41,794 nt of DNA from CAYFJO01 sp964343305 (GTDB lineage: Bacteria; Planctomycetota; Planctomycetia; Pirellulales; Pirellulaceae): the NCBI GenBank assembly GCA_964343305.1, contig CAYFJO010000044.1, positions 1-41,794 of the forward strand, written 5' to 3'. Below, one piece after another: positions 1 through 8,086 of the stretch. Position numbers and translations under genes: made by a program. The notes beneath the pieces are model-generated. The model was given only the letters and a program-made list of their open reading frames with translations. It searched no databases and had not been told where the DNA came from. Within the stretch, counting starts at the first letter, position 1, and every line of letters starts with the position of its first letter.

Positions 1-1066
1 AAATCAAGTCGCGTTCTTTCTTGATGCTCGGGTTCATGTTCTTGAGTTCTTTGTACGGACTCGCAGGTTCTCCGTTTGCGGCGACGGCAACGTTGGTGGT
101 GTCGCGATCGACGTCGCCGTAGTAATAGAAGAGTACTGCGAGACCAACCGCGACAAGCATCAGATTCAACCCGACGCTGAAAACCGAAGCGGTGACAAAA
201 CTGCGTCGCGCGGTCTTAAGGTCTGATGTGCTGTAATAGCGCTGGACCGTCATCTGGTTCGCCGAATGCGTGCAGACATGCCAGACGCACATGCTGATCG
301 CGGCGGTGACAACCGTCACGCGTGTGAACGGACTGAAACTGATAAACTCAACAGCATGCGGCGGAGTTTGGCCAGCATCCGTCGCAGCTTGATGAACGGC
401 TGGGTCGACCAGGTGCCGCGAAGCGGCGGCGATCCAATCAGGCAGCCAAGTGCCGGTCGTGTACATCACAAAGAAAATCGTGAACATGCCGCCGCCGATT
501 AGCAACGCGACTTGAATCACGTCCGTCCAAATCACCGCTCGCAAGCCGCCCAACGTTGTATAGATCGTGGCTATCAGGCCGACGGTCACGATGATATAGA
601 AAACATCAACTTCGGCGACGCGCGCCAGTGCCTTCGACGAGACCAGCACAACGAACCCCATCCACAGCACGACCATCAACATGAACAACCCAACACCCAG
701 CAGCCGCGTCGCATAGTCGAAGCGATGTTCCAGATACTCGTATGCACTCGTGAAACGAAATCGCATCATGAACGGAATGCAGATGAAAAACACGATCAAC
801 ATCTCGATCGGGATGGCGATCATCTTGCCAAAGACGTGCGTGACTCCAGAGTTCCATACTTCGCCCGGTTCGGAGAGATATGTCAGGCTGGACAGCAAAG
901 ACGCGATGACGCTGACACCGACTGCGAACCACGGCATGCCGCGGCCGGCGAGAAAGTACTCCTCGTCACTTTTCTGTCGGCGCGAGAGCCACCAGCCAAG
1001 GAGAATCATGCCCGCCAAATAGACGATGATCACGGTGTAATCGAGGAATGAGAGTGCGGCGAGCAT
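1..1066 (-). CDS. Sodium:solute symporter (SSS/SLC5 family), partial
   Basis: Reading leftward from an ATG at 1066, 355 codons stay open to the window edge, so the C-terminal part is missing. The protein begins MLAALSFLDYTVIIVYLAGM and continues with the SSS-type segment EEYFLAGRGMPWFAVGVSVI near residues 37-56, followed by many hydrophobic helices (for example around residues 84-100, 120-140 and 150-165). This is the usual N-terminal half of a sodium-coupled symporter that brings a small organic solute across the inner membrane; the substrate cannot be read from the sequence. The long helix-rich frame is interrupted in all obvious shadow frames. A palindromic repeat lies directly upstream (1071-1206), between this gene and the channel gene on the same strand. 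Family assignment is firm, substrate unknown. Confidence 0.88.
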   Translation of the reverse strand, partial: MLAALSFLDYTVIIVYLAGMILLGWWLSRRQKSDEEYFLAGRGMPWFAVGVSVIASLLSSLTYLSEPGEVWNSGVTHVFGKMIAIPIEMLIVFFICIPFMMRFRFTSAYEYLEHRFDYATRLLGVGLFMLMVVLWMGFVVLVSSKALARVAEVDVFYIIVTVGLIATIYTTLGGLRAVIWTDVIQVALLIGGGMFTIFFVMYTTGTWLPDWIAAASRHLVDPAVHQAATDAGQTPPHAVEFISFSPFTRVTVVTAAISMCVWHVCTHSANQMTVQRYYSTSDLKTARRSFVTASVFSVGLNLMLVAVGLAVLFYYYGDVDRDTTNVAVAANGEPASPYKELKNMNPSIKKERDLI

Positions 1067-1070
1067 GTTT

Positions 1071-1206
1071 ATTGAATGACGAAATACCCAAATACCCAAT
1101 GACGAAAGAATGACGGAGCTCGAAGTCCGAATTCAGCCCTTCGGGTTTCCTTCGTCATTGGGTATTTCGTCATTCGTCATTTTCCTCTTTGGGTGATTCG
1201 TCATTT
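1071..1206. repeat. Palindromic intergenic repeat, ATGACGAA family, copy 1
   Basis: Left arm 1074-1106 (GAATGACGAAATACCC...) and right arm 1151-1181 are rich in ATGACGAA on one side and TTCGTCAT on the other. The right arm, reversed and complemented, is identical over 31 bases to 37224-37254; the left arm matches the reverse complement of 37341-37373 at 32 of 33 bases. The two copies are therefore the same element in opposite orientations. It fills the space between the channel stop codon (1207-1209) and the symporter start (1066). Confidence 0.9.
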
Positions 1207-3189
1207 CTAAGTTTCATCTTCGGCAAGCACGACGAGTGAATCTTCTTCGTTCAACGTGTACTCGACGTCTTTTTCAGGAATCAGTTTAACACCAAAGTTC
1301 TGCTCCATGTCGCGTTCCGACTCTTTGAGCTTGACGCCCAGGCAAACTTCTTCCCGCGCCTGGGCGATGCGGATCATGTCGGCATACGTCACCTTGGCTG
1401 GGAAATCGCTGAAATACAACGTCGCGGGCTTCAGATAAATTTCCGATCCGTCCTCTGAAAACAGATCGTCGTACACGCGTTTGATATCCGCGTTTTCGCT
1501 GACCTGGGCCAGCAACATACTGATGAACCGGTTGGAAATGATAAAGTCGTTCACGCCTGTGCGGGCCACCAGTTCCTGGTTTTCCGAGTCGAGCACTTCG
1601 GTGATCAGTTTCGTGTTGGCGCTTTCATCGGGGAACTGTTTAAAAATGTTTCGCAGCAGCAGCAAGATGACGATCGTTTCCGAATCGGTCCGTTCGTCGT
1701 CCCCTTCGGCACCTTGGCTGAGGATAATGATGTTGTCGTACTTGAACGGCTCGATCGCCAGCAAACCTTCCGTCGACAACGGATCCTCTTCGATCAAAGA
1801 GACCGTGACGGTTGACAACTCTTCGTTCAACGCGGCGACTTCAGTCCGCACATCGTCCGGGTCGACCGTCTCCGCTCCGTCTTCGCCCGTCACGCGCAGC
1901 ATCACGTCGATCGTGCTGCCTTCCAGAACGTAGTCGGCGTATTCGCTGATAATCGTGGCCACTTTAGGCGTCCAGCCGATGATCAACTCGTGTTCAATGC
2001 TAAGCTGCTGACGGCCACCCGCCAGCGACAGTTCTTTCGGCTCCGCGACCTTGGCTCGTTTTTGATAGTCGATGGTCGAATCGTCTTCGGCCAAAATCAG
2101 GATTTCGTCACCGTCGCGCATGTCCAAGTCGACCGAGGGATTGATGAGCAGCTCGCCCGACCTGCGCTTGATTCCCATCGGCACGCCGTCGGGAAAGTAG
2201 TAAGCCAGCTCGCCAAAATTGATCTTTCCCCAATTCGCATCGTAGAAATACATTTCGCAGCCGTCGAACGAGAGAATCTCGCCGTACACAACCGACAAGC
2301 CGACGCTGCGCGAGGTTTGCACCAGGATCTTGGACAAGATGTCGTTGGTGTCGACGGTGACAATGTTCGGCGCGATGTCTTCGACGACTTGCCGATTTCG
2401 TTCGTGAAAGATCTCGGCCACGATCGGAACATCCGCCTCGTCTTCCAGCGACGCGATCACGGCCAGGATGGTCTTGATGACGATGTTGTCGCTGGCCGCT
2501 TTGACTTCGTCCGACGCGCCGGGATTGCAACTGGCCAGCACAATCACCGAGCGGCAGGTGTCGACGGATACGATGTCCAAATTGACCAGCGACGACTCGG
2601 CACCCGACCGGGTCACGATGCGCGTGTTCATGCGATCGTGCAAATGGACGTTCAAGTAGTCGTCCATCTCTTCCTTGTCGAGCTTCGAGAGGATCACAGC
2701 ACACGGGTCGTCTTCGCTTTCGTTGGCCAGTAGCAATTCGCGGAGGATTTCCACCACGCGTTCGTTCCAGCCAAGGATCAGCGAATGTTCATCTTCGACG
2801 ACCTTGGAATGGCCTTTTTTCAATTCGCTGATCTTTTGGTCCATCGCGGTGGTGATAAAAGCGATCAGCGCCGAAAAGATCACAACGCCCACCATGGCTC
2901 CAATAATTGACGTCATCTTCAGCCACGGTGACGAGTCGATGTCGTAGGCCATGGTTCCGGGATCGCTGAGATGATTGAAGACCTGAAAAATGTGATTTGG
3001 AATGGATTGCTCGCCGCGTTCAGCCGCATCCTTTGGAGAGACGAACACGATGGCACCCCGTAGACACGCCAGGATGAAAAGGGCGATCAAGAAGATAAGT
3101 ACCAACCCAGTAAAGATCGACCGGCCACCTTTGGCCATGAAATTGTCGAACTTGTAACGAAGCATTTGTCGAAACGTGTAATGGGCCAT
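1207..3189 (-). CDS. CASTOR/POLLUX-type ion channel with RCK-like NAD-binding domains
   Basis: A 660-residue membrane protein starting at ATG 3189 (MAHYTFRQML). Two transmembrane segments, about residues 25-45 and 92-116, flank a loop containing NHLSDPGTM (about 72-80), which resembles the pore-side DPG signature of plant CASTOR/POLLUX (DMI1) channels. The cytoplasmic part has two repeated regulatory modules, starting at HSLILGWNERVVEIL (about 135) and HELIIGWTPKVATIISEY (about 400), each typical of TrkA-N/RCK nucleotide-binding folds. It probably forms a ligand-gated cation channel. The frame stays open upstream to 3375, but that extension reads through a palindromic repeat (3221-3300) and overlaps the divergent peptidase gene, so the shorter start is preferred. 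The symporter lies 140 bases downstream on the same strand. Confidence 0.85.
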   Translation of the reverse strand: MAHYTFRQMLRYKFDNFMAKGGRSIFTGLVLIFLIALFILACLRGAIVFVSPKDAAERGEQSIPNHIFQVFNHLSDPGTMAYDIDSSPWLKMTSIIGAMVGVVIFSALIAFITTAMDQKISELKKGHSKVVEDEHSLILGWNERVVEILRELLLANESEDDPCAVILSKLDKEEMDDYLNVHLHDRMNTRIVTRSGAESSLVNLDIVSVDTCRSVIVLASCNPGASDEVKAASDNIVIKTILAVIASLEDEADVPIVAEIFHERNRQVVEDIAPNIVTVDTNDILSKILVQTSRSVGLSVVYGEILSFDGCEMYFYDANWGKINFGELAYYFPDGVPMGIKRRSGELLINPSVDLDMRDGDEILILAEDDSTIDYQKRAKVAEPKELSLAGGRQQLSIEHELIIGWTPKVATIISEYADYVLEGSTIDVMLRVTGEDGAETVDPDDVRTEVAALNEELSTVTVSLIEEDPLSTEGLLAIEPFKYDNIIILSQGAEGDDERTDSETIVILLLLRNIFKQFPDESANTKLITEVLDSENQELVARTGVNDFIISNRFISMLLAQVSENADIKRVYDDLFSEDGSEIYLKPATLYFSDFPAKVTYADMIRIAQAREEVCLGVKLKESERDMEQNFGVKLIPEKDVEYTLNEEDSLVVLAEDET

Positions 3190-3220
3190 AGCCGTCACTC
3201 CAGGGATTTTGTCACCACTC

Positions 3221-3300
3221 GTGTGCCACTGGCTCTGCCAGTGCTGATCATGAACAAGACGTTCTTTTGTCCCACGGCACTGGCGGAGCCAGCGGCACAC
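3221..3300. repeat. Inverted repeat, GGCAGAGCCAGTGGC family, copy 1
   Basis: Arms 3221-3243 and 3278-3300 are complementary at 21 of 23 bases around a 34-base loop. The core 3221-3244, reversed and complemented, is identical over 24 bases to 30783-30806 inside the repeat upstream of the TPR gene. It lies in the divergent promoter region between the channel and the peptidase. Confidence 0.88.
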
Positions 3301-3394
3301 CATTGAATAGGAATACTTTCGCGAAGTTACCAACTGCCAGGGTTGGCGTAAAGTAATGGGGGAGCCCGGGTTCACAAATCAATCACCGGCGGGC

Positions 3395-4588
3395 ATGATG
3401 AAACACATGTTTGACCTCAACGCCATCCAAGCCACGCTCGCTGAATTCGAAATCGATGGCTGGCTGCTCTACGATTTTCGCGGCACCAACGTCTTTGCCG
3501 GGCGAATCCTGGACATGGACTCGGACCACATCGGCTCGCGACGTTACGCCTATTTCGTTCCGCAAACTGGCCAGCCAACGAAGCTCGTCCATCGCATCGA
3601 AGAAGGAGCCTTGGACCATTTGCCCGGCGAGAAGATCGTCTATCTTCCCTGGCAAGCGTTCGAGCGAGGCATCGCGACGTTGATCGGCGATGCGAAGAAA
3701 GTGGCGATGGAGTACTCCCCCCGGAACGGCAACCCATACGTATCCCGAGTCGATGGCGGCACGGTTGAGTTGGTGCGCGAGCTGGGCGTCGAGATTGTGT
3801 CGTCTGGAGATCTGGTGCAACGATTCGAAGCAACGCTGGACGATGAACAATGGGCCTCTCATTTCGAAGCCGACAAAAACACGCAGGCGGCATTCGACAT
3901 TGCCTGGTCGTACATTGCCCAGCGAATCAAGGCCAACGGCAGCGTCAGCGAATACGACGTCCAACAGCGGATCATGGAGCACTTGGAAGCGTGCGAGATG
4001 ACGACCTACCATCCGCCCATCGTCGGCGTCGGCCCGAATAGCGGCGATCCTCACTACGCACCTATGAAGAACCAGTGCGACCTGATTCGCGAAGGCGAAT
4101 TCGTGTTGATTGATTTGTGGGCCAAGATGAAACGACCTCGTTCTATTTACAGCGACTTGACCAAAGTCGGATTCGTTGACACGTCCGTTCCGCAGAAGTA
4201 TGACGACATCTTCACGATCGTCGCAGCCGCGCGCGATGCCGGTATTCAATGTGTGAGAGACGCATTCGCCGCGGGCCGAGCGCTGCAAGGCTGGGAAGTG
4301 GACGAAGCGACGCGAAAAGTGATTGTCGATGCGGGCTACGGCGAGTATTTCGTCCATCGCACTGGCCACAGCATTGGCCAGGAAACGCACGGCAACGGCG
4401 CGAACATGGACAACTTGGAAACTCGTGAAGACCGCCGTGTGATCACTCGCACGTGTTTCTCGATCGAGCCAGGAATCTATCAGGCCGAGTTTGGTGTGCG
4501 AAGCGAAGTCAACATGCTCATCGATTCAGACGGTTCAGTTACAGTGACGGGCGGTCTACAAACAAGTGTGCTGCCAATTCTTGCTTAA
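3395..4588 (+). CDS. M24 family metallopeptidase (Xaa-Pro aminopeptidase/creatinase type)
   Basis: 397 residues with a creatinase-like N-terminal domain (IDGWLLYDFRGTN near the start) and a C-terminal pita-bread domain. The five expected metal ligands are visible: Asp in LIDLWA, Asp in YSDLT, His in HRTGHSIG, Glu in FSIEPGIY and Glu in VRSEVNM, in the family order. It should be a cytoplasmic dinuclear-metal enzyme cleaving Xaa-Pro bonds or a related substrate. Possible starts are 3356, 3395, 3398 and 3407, all ATG and none with a strong ribosome binding site; 3395 keeps the family-like N-terminus and leaves about 205 bases to the divergent channel gene. The exact specificity within M24 is uncertain. 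Confidence 0.87.
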   Translation: MMKHMFDLNAIQATLAEFEIDGWLLYDFRGTNVFAGRILDMDSDHIGSRRYAYFVPQTGQPTKLVHRIEEGALDHLPGEKIVYLPWQAFERGIATLIGDAKKVAMEYSPRNGNPYVSRVDGGTVELVRELGVEIVSSGDLVQRFEATLDDEQWASHFEADKNTQAAFDIAWSYIAQRIKANGSVSEYDVQQRIMEHLEACEMTTYHPPIVGVGPNSGDPHYAPMKNQCDLIREGEFVLIDLWAKMKRPRSIYSDLTKVGFVDTSVPQKYDDIFTIVAAARDAGIQCVRDAFAAGRALQGWEVDEATRKVIVDAGYGEYFVHRTGHSIGQETHGNGANMDNLETREDRRVITRTCFSIEPGIYQAEFGVRSEVNMLIDSDGSVTVTGGLQTSVLPILA

Positions 4589-4906
4589 CGCTCTTGCCCG
4601 GATTATTCATGTACCGCCGTCCAAACGACGAAGTGTTCTCTGTGAAAAGGAGTTGCGGCTATCTTGCCTAAAACACCGCGCAAATTCGAATCCACACTAA
4701 CCCGACGCGCAAGCGAGGGGCGACGTCCAAGACCCCTCGCTTGCGCGTCGGGTTAGTGAATAATCCGCTCTTGTAGGGTGTGTGAAATACGGCGTATCCG
4801 TTGCGGTGCGTTTCACAAGCCAGCTTGCGCGAATGCAGAGTGTGACCAAATGGTGGAACGCTGGCGTGCGTAACACACGGAAACACAATGGCTTGTTACA
4901 CGCACC
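4589..4906. other. Gap between convergent genes, filled by repeats
   Basis: No credible gene is seen. The gap holds two repeats (4695-4758 and about 4773-4910) and little else. The first could act as a bidirectional terminator for the peptidase and epimerase genes, but it lacks a clear T-run. Confidence 0.6.
4695..4758. repeat. Perfect 26-bp inverted repeat (CTAACCCGACGCGCAAGCG family)
   Basis: Arms 4695-4720 and 4733-4758 are perfect reverse complements around a 12-base loop. The GC-rich stem would form a very stable hairpin between two convergent genes. Confidence 0.93.
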
Positions 4907-4910
4907 TTAC
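4773..4910. repeat. Imperfect inverted-repeat element ending at the epimerase stop codon
   Basis: The left end (GTAGGGTGTGTGAAA) is an imperfect reverse complement of the right end (TTACACGCACCTTAC), roughly 12 of 15 bases. The right end contains the TAA stop of the epimerase gene (4907-4909, minus strand). Only one copy is seen here, so the element's limits are uncertain. Confidence 0.5.
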
Positions 4911-5899
4911 TTGGCATTCGACAGCTCTTCGCCCAACCGACGCATACCTTCTGCCGTCGAGACTTCAGGTTCGTAGCCGAAGTCGCTTTTCGCACGGCTG
5001 ATGTCGAAATAATGATGTTTTGCCAATTGCGCCGCGAGGAAGCGGGACATCATCGGCTCACTCTTAAGACGCAACAACCAGTAGGCCGTTTCGAACACGA
5101 TCCCCGCGCACCACGCGGCTTTTAACGAAATCGATTCTTTGATTTCTGGCAGCCCTGCGAGCGCCAGGATGTCGTCGATCCACTGCCAGCAATTCACCGG
5201 CTCGCCTTGTGTGACGAAGTACGCTTGTCCACAAACGGTCGATCTCGGCTGCATCGCGTCGGCGGCTTGAAGATGTGCCTGAGCCGCGTTTTCGACGTAC
5301 ACCATGTCGACCAGGTTTGAACCATCGCCGACCCGTCGCAGCCGTCCACGCCGCGCGCGATCGAGCAATCGTGGAATCAAGTGCTGGTCGCGCGGGCCCC
5401 AAATCAAATGGGGCCGCAACGAGCATGTCATCAGATCATCGCCGTTGGTTTCTAGAACATGTTTCTCGGCGAGTGCCTTGGTGTGTGGATAGTGACAATA
5501 CCACTTGTCCGGATACGGTGCCGTCTCGTCGACATTCTCTTGATGCGAACCGTCGAATGTCACGCTGGGGCTGCTCGTGTAGACCAACTTTGGCACACCG
5601 TACTTCAAACAACCCGCGACAACATTCTGCGTGCCAACGGTGTTGATCCCGTAGAAATGATCCCAAGACCCCCAGATGCCGGCGACCGCGGCGACGTGAA
5701 AAACGACATCGACTCCTTCGCACGCCGCTGCGACTTGGTCGGCGTTGCGAATGTCCGCCTGGACCGATTCAACTCCCAGCTCGTCGAGTTCCAGATAGCG
5801 ATTGCGTGCCAGTGCGCGGACTTGATCGCCGCGCTGGCAGAGTTGTTCGACGATATAGCGCCCGAGGAAACCCCCGGCACCGGTGACGAGCGCTTTCAA
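4907..5899 (-). CDS. NAD-dependent epimerase/dehydratase, 3-beta-hydroxysteroid dehydrogenase-like
   Basis: A 330-residue extended short-chain dehydrogenase. The N-terminus reads MKALVTGAGGFLGRYIVEQL with the GxxGxxG dinucleotide-binding loop; D..N.DQ and DVVFHVAA follow, then the catalytic YxxxK as YPHTKALAEK, with upstream Ser in YTSSPSV. The C-terminal part resembles 3-beta-HSD-like sterol or sugar-nucleotide enzymes, so the substrate is not certain. The chosen start is TTG at 5897-5899, because it gives the family-typical MKALVTG start and has AGGATGGG upstream. The frame continues to another TTG at 5935, giving 12 extra residues. The upstream repeat 5939-5987 lies in the presumed promoter region and the stop codon is part of the repeat at 4773-4910. 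Confidence 0.86.
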   Translation of the reverse strand: MKALVTGAGGFLGRYIVEQLCQRGDQVRALARNRYLELDELGVESVQADIRNADQVAAACEGVDVVFHVAAVAGIWGSWDHFYGINTVGTQNVVAGCLKYGVPKLVYTSSPSVTFDGSHQENVDETAPYPDKWYCHYPHTKALAEKHVLETNGDDLMTCSLRPHLIWGPRDQHLIPRLLDRARRGRLRRVGDGSNLVDMVYVENAAQAHLQAADAMQPRSTVCGQAYFVTQGEPVNCWQWIDDILALAGLPEIKESISLKAAWCAGIVFETAYWLLRLKSEPMMSRFLAAQLAKHHYFDISRAKSDFGYEPEVSTAEGMRRLGEELSNAK

Positions 5900-5938
5900 C
5901 GATGACCCATCCTGACGCGGCGAAGCCGCAACCAAAAA

Positions 5939-5987
5939 GTAGGACGGATCTTCAATCCGTCTTGGACGGTTTGAAAAACTGTCCTAC
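5939..5987. repeat. Inverted repeat, TAGGACGGATT/AATCCGTCCTA family, copy 1
   Basis: Begins GTAGGACGGAT and ends CTGTCCTAC, with internal AATCCGTC, forming an imperfect hairpin. Related copies lie at 18225-18271 and 33860-33889. It separates the epimerase gene from the zinc-ribbon gene on the same strand. Confidence 0.8.
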
Positions 5988-6028
5988 AAACATGCGCGCA
6001 CGGCGCGCAAAAGTTGCAGAGTGAGACT

Positions 6029-7186
6029 CTAGTTGTCAAGAATCGACTCCGCCGGAATCTGAAACCGCACCGCTCCACGGCCACCGAACGCAGCAGCCGG
6101 CATTTCCAAGCGGTAGAACTTGTGCGAACTCGGGTCCAGCGTCTCGGGCAATTCATAAACGACCACGTCATTGGCGAACCGCTGGTTGTCGCCTGTGTTG
6201 TTGGTCGCCAAAGTTGCGGTATCAACATGTCCGGCAATTCGCGACACGTCGCCGAACGTCATCATGGGATAAGTCTGACCCGTGTCGTCTCGAAGCGTGG
6301 CCGCAAACTTTTGGCCAGACACTTCGAATTCACTTCCGTACCAACTCTTGTACGAGATCGCGCCTTCTCGCCCGGTGTTTTCAATGATCAAGTAAACCTG
6401 TAAATAATTCGAACTGGCCGACTTTTGCACCACATTGTTTTCGTCTTTGGCCAGGATGGCTCCGTACTGGACTCGCTCAATCTTTACGCGAACTTCGTCG
6501 ATCAACGCCGACTTGGACGTGTCCGTCCAGGTGACTTCCTTTTCGACCGCATCGGGATAGGGGCTCGCATCGTTGGTAGTGATGACGGTCGTCTCTTCCC
6601 AACTGAGTAGATCCGGATTGTTGGAAAAGACGGCGACCAGTGAAACAACGAAGATGAGCACAAGCACCGCACCCATCATGACGAGGATGACGCCCAGGCT
6701 GCCTTTGGGTTTGGTATACTCGGCTTTGAGCGAATTCTCTTTACGATCTTCGTCGCCGATCGCGACGTTTGTCGCGGGAGCTGAAGGGGTCGCAATTGGC
6801 GCGGCACCGCTTTTGGCCAAATGTGGCGGCAAGGGCCCTGCTGCCATCGCGGCCGGATTCGTCGCGACGGTTGGCGTTGCGGGCGGAGCAGGCGGGGGAC
6901 GCAAATGTGGCGGGATTACCGGGCTTGCCGTTGGAATCTGTGAGGTTGAGACACCAGGTGAGACGGGTGGAGCGACGGGAATGTTTGTGGGCGCCCCGGT
7001 GTTTGGTGACGTGGTGCTTTGAGCCAAGTGAGGCGGCATGGGCCCGGTTTGGCTGGTCGGAAGTGCCGGTATGATCAGAGATTTCCGACACGATTGACAC
7101 TGGATAGCTTGGCCGGCATGCGCTGCCGAGACTGAGTACGTCGCTTGGCAACCGTCGCAGACCACGTTGATCGTTTGATTCGACAT
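6029..7186 (-). CDS. Zinc-ribbon, proline-rich, single-pass membrane protein
   Basis: 385 residues from ATG 7186 (MSNQTINVVCDGC). The order is: an N-terminal MJ0042-like zinc ribbon with Cys at about 10, 13, 30 and 33; a long proline/alanine-rich linker with repeated PPHL units (about residues 45-130); a transmembrane helix (GVILVMMGAVLVLIFVVSLV, about 160-180); then an exported domain of about 200 residues that resembles DUF4352-like immunoglobulin-fold domains (LQVYLIIENTGREG). With the ribbon inside and the C-domain outside, it could be a membrane sensor or scaffold, but no function is known to me. This architecture is common in planctomycetes. The frame is open to 7237, but the shorter start places the zinc ribbon at the N-terminus. 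Confidence 0.8.
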   Translation of the reverse strand: MSNQTINVVCDGCQATYSVSAAHAGQAIQCQSCRKSLIIPALPTSQTGPMPPHLAQSTTSPNTGAPTNIPVAPPVSPGVSTSQIPTASPVIPPHLRPPPAPPATPTVATNPAAMAAGPLPPHLAKSGAAPIATPSAPATNVAIGDEDRKENSLKAEYTKPKGSLGVILVMMGAVLVLIFVVSLVAVFSNNPDLLSWEETTVITTNDASPYPDAVEKEVTWTDTSKSALIDEVRVKIERVQYGAILAKDENNVVQKSASSNYLQVYLIIENTGREGAISYKSWYGSEFEVSGQKFAATLRDDTGQTYPMMTFGDVSRIAGHVDTATLATNNTGDNQRFANDVVVYELPETLDPSSHKFYRLEMPAAAFGGRGAVRFQIPAESILDN

Positions 7187-8086
7187 CTCATCGGTCGAGA
7201 AATCTCGTAGCACAGCCAGCTTGGCTGTAAAAGCCACAAAAACAGGCCGGCAGCCGGTGCTACGATTCGTTTTGAAACCACTTCTAATCTATCAACCGAT
7301 CAGAAACGAGGCGAGAGCTTTGGGAATTGGCGCAAAAACTGCGACGAGAGCCGCAATTAACGGTCGTTGCCCCCCTCTGGTTGCAGCCGCGAACAACTCT
7401 GGTAACATACTATGAACAATTGTCAATTTCGCGACAGTGCGGATACGGCAAGAAGTGAGGTTCAAAATACAATCGCGTGTGCGGCAAATCGAAGACGGAG
7501 TTGTTGCCGCGAATTTGATTGAACTACGTTGTTGATTAAGCCTCCGTTGGCCCTTTTTCAAACGTTTTCAAAAACAACCAACAGGCTGGTTCATGAATCT
7601 ATTGTTCGTCGTGTTGAGGTTCCTTCACGGAATCTGGCCCCATGGCCAAATGCAACTGAAACCGCTGCCGGTCAACCAAAACCGACGGGTTCGCAGAAGT
7701 GAATCTGATTGGCTGAATTGTACTTGGTCGCCGCTGGTTGGTTGGTTGAGTTTCTGGCCATGGCGTTCGAGTGGCAAGTCAGGTCGAGATCGAGAGGTAG
7801 CGATGAAGCGCCATGACTGTCCAACTTCCGGCAAGACAGACAACGAGTTGGATCCCCTTACGACTCACCAAACGACGCTGTACCGTGGGAACCCTGTAAC
7901 AGAGGGAAATCTCGGAACCGAGATCCAAGCGTCGAGAAGTCGATCGATCGACAACGAGTGAAAATCTTATTCGCGAATCAACGCCCATTCTTCGTTGATT
8001 GAGGCCGGTTCGCTGGTTTGCCAGGCCAGCAAATCTGTCCGTCCTTTGTTGCCCCGCCGCAAGAAACTAGTGCGAGGGGTTCCTAA
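7187..8086. other. 900-base gap upstream of rny, possibly containing a structured RNA
   Basis: No convincing protein gene is seen; the 122-codon plus-strand frame at 7593-7961 has no family features. Secondary structure is possible: CGACGCT (7873-7879) pairs with AGCGTCG (7928-7934), enclosing a hairpin ATCTCG-GAAC-CGAGAT (7909-7924) and CCCT (7892-7895) against AGGG (7903-7906). Further upstream ATGGCCA (about 7643) could pair with TGGCCAT (about 7757). The rny promoter and leader must also lie here. No match to RNase P, tmRNA or tRNA signatures was found by eye. Confidence 0.4.

Noticed and set aside
1990..2733. A 247-codon frame opposite the channel gene
   Set aside because: It is the antisense shadow of a clearly recognisable channel protein.
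3383..4390. A 335-codon frame opposite the M24 peptidase
   Set aside because: Antisense shadow; the peptidase strand has all five metal ligands.
7870..7940. RNase P RNA or tmRNA in the rny leader
   Set aside because: None of the conserved RNase P or tmRNA end sequences could be found.
7593..7961. A 122-codon plus-strand frame before rny
   Set aside because: Low-complexity composition, no family features, weak start and overlap with possible RNA structure.
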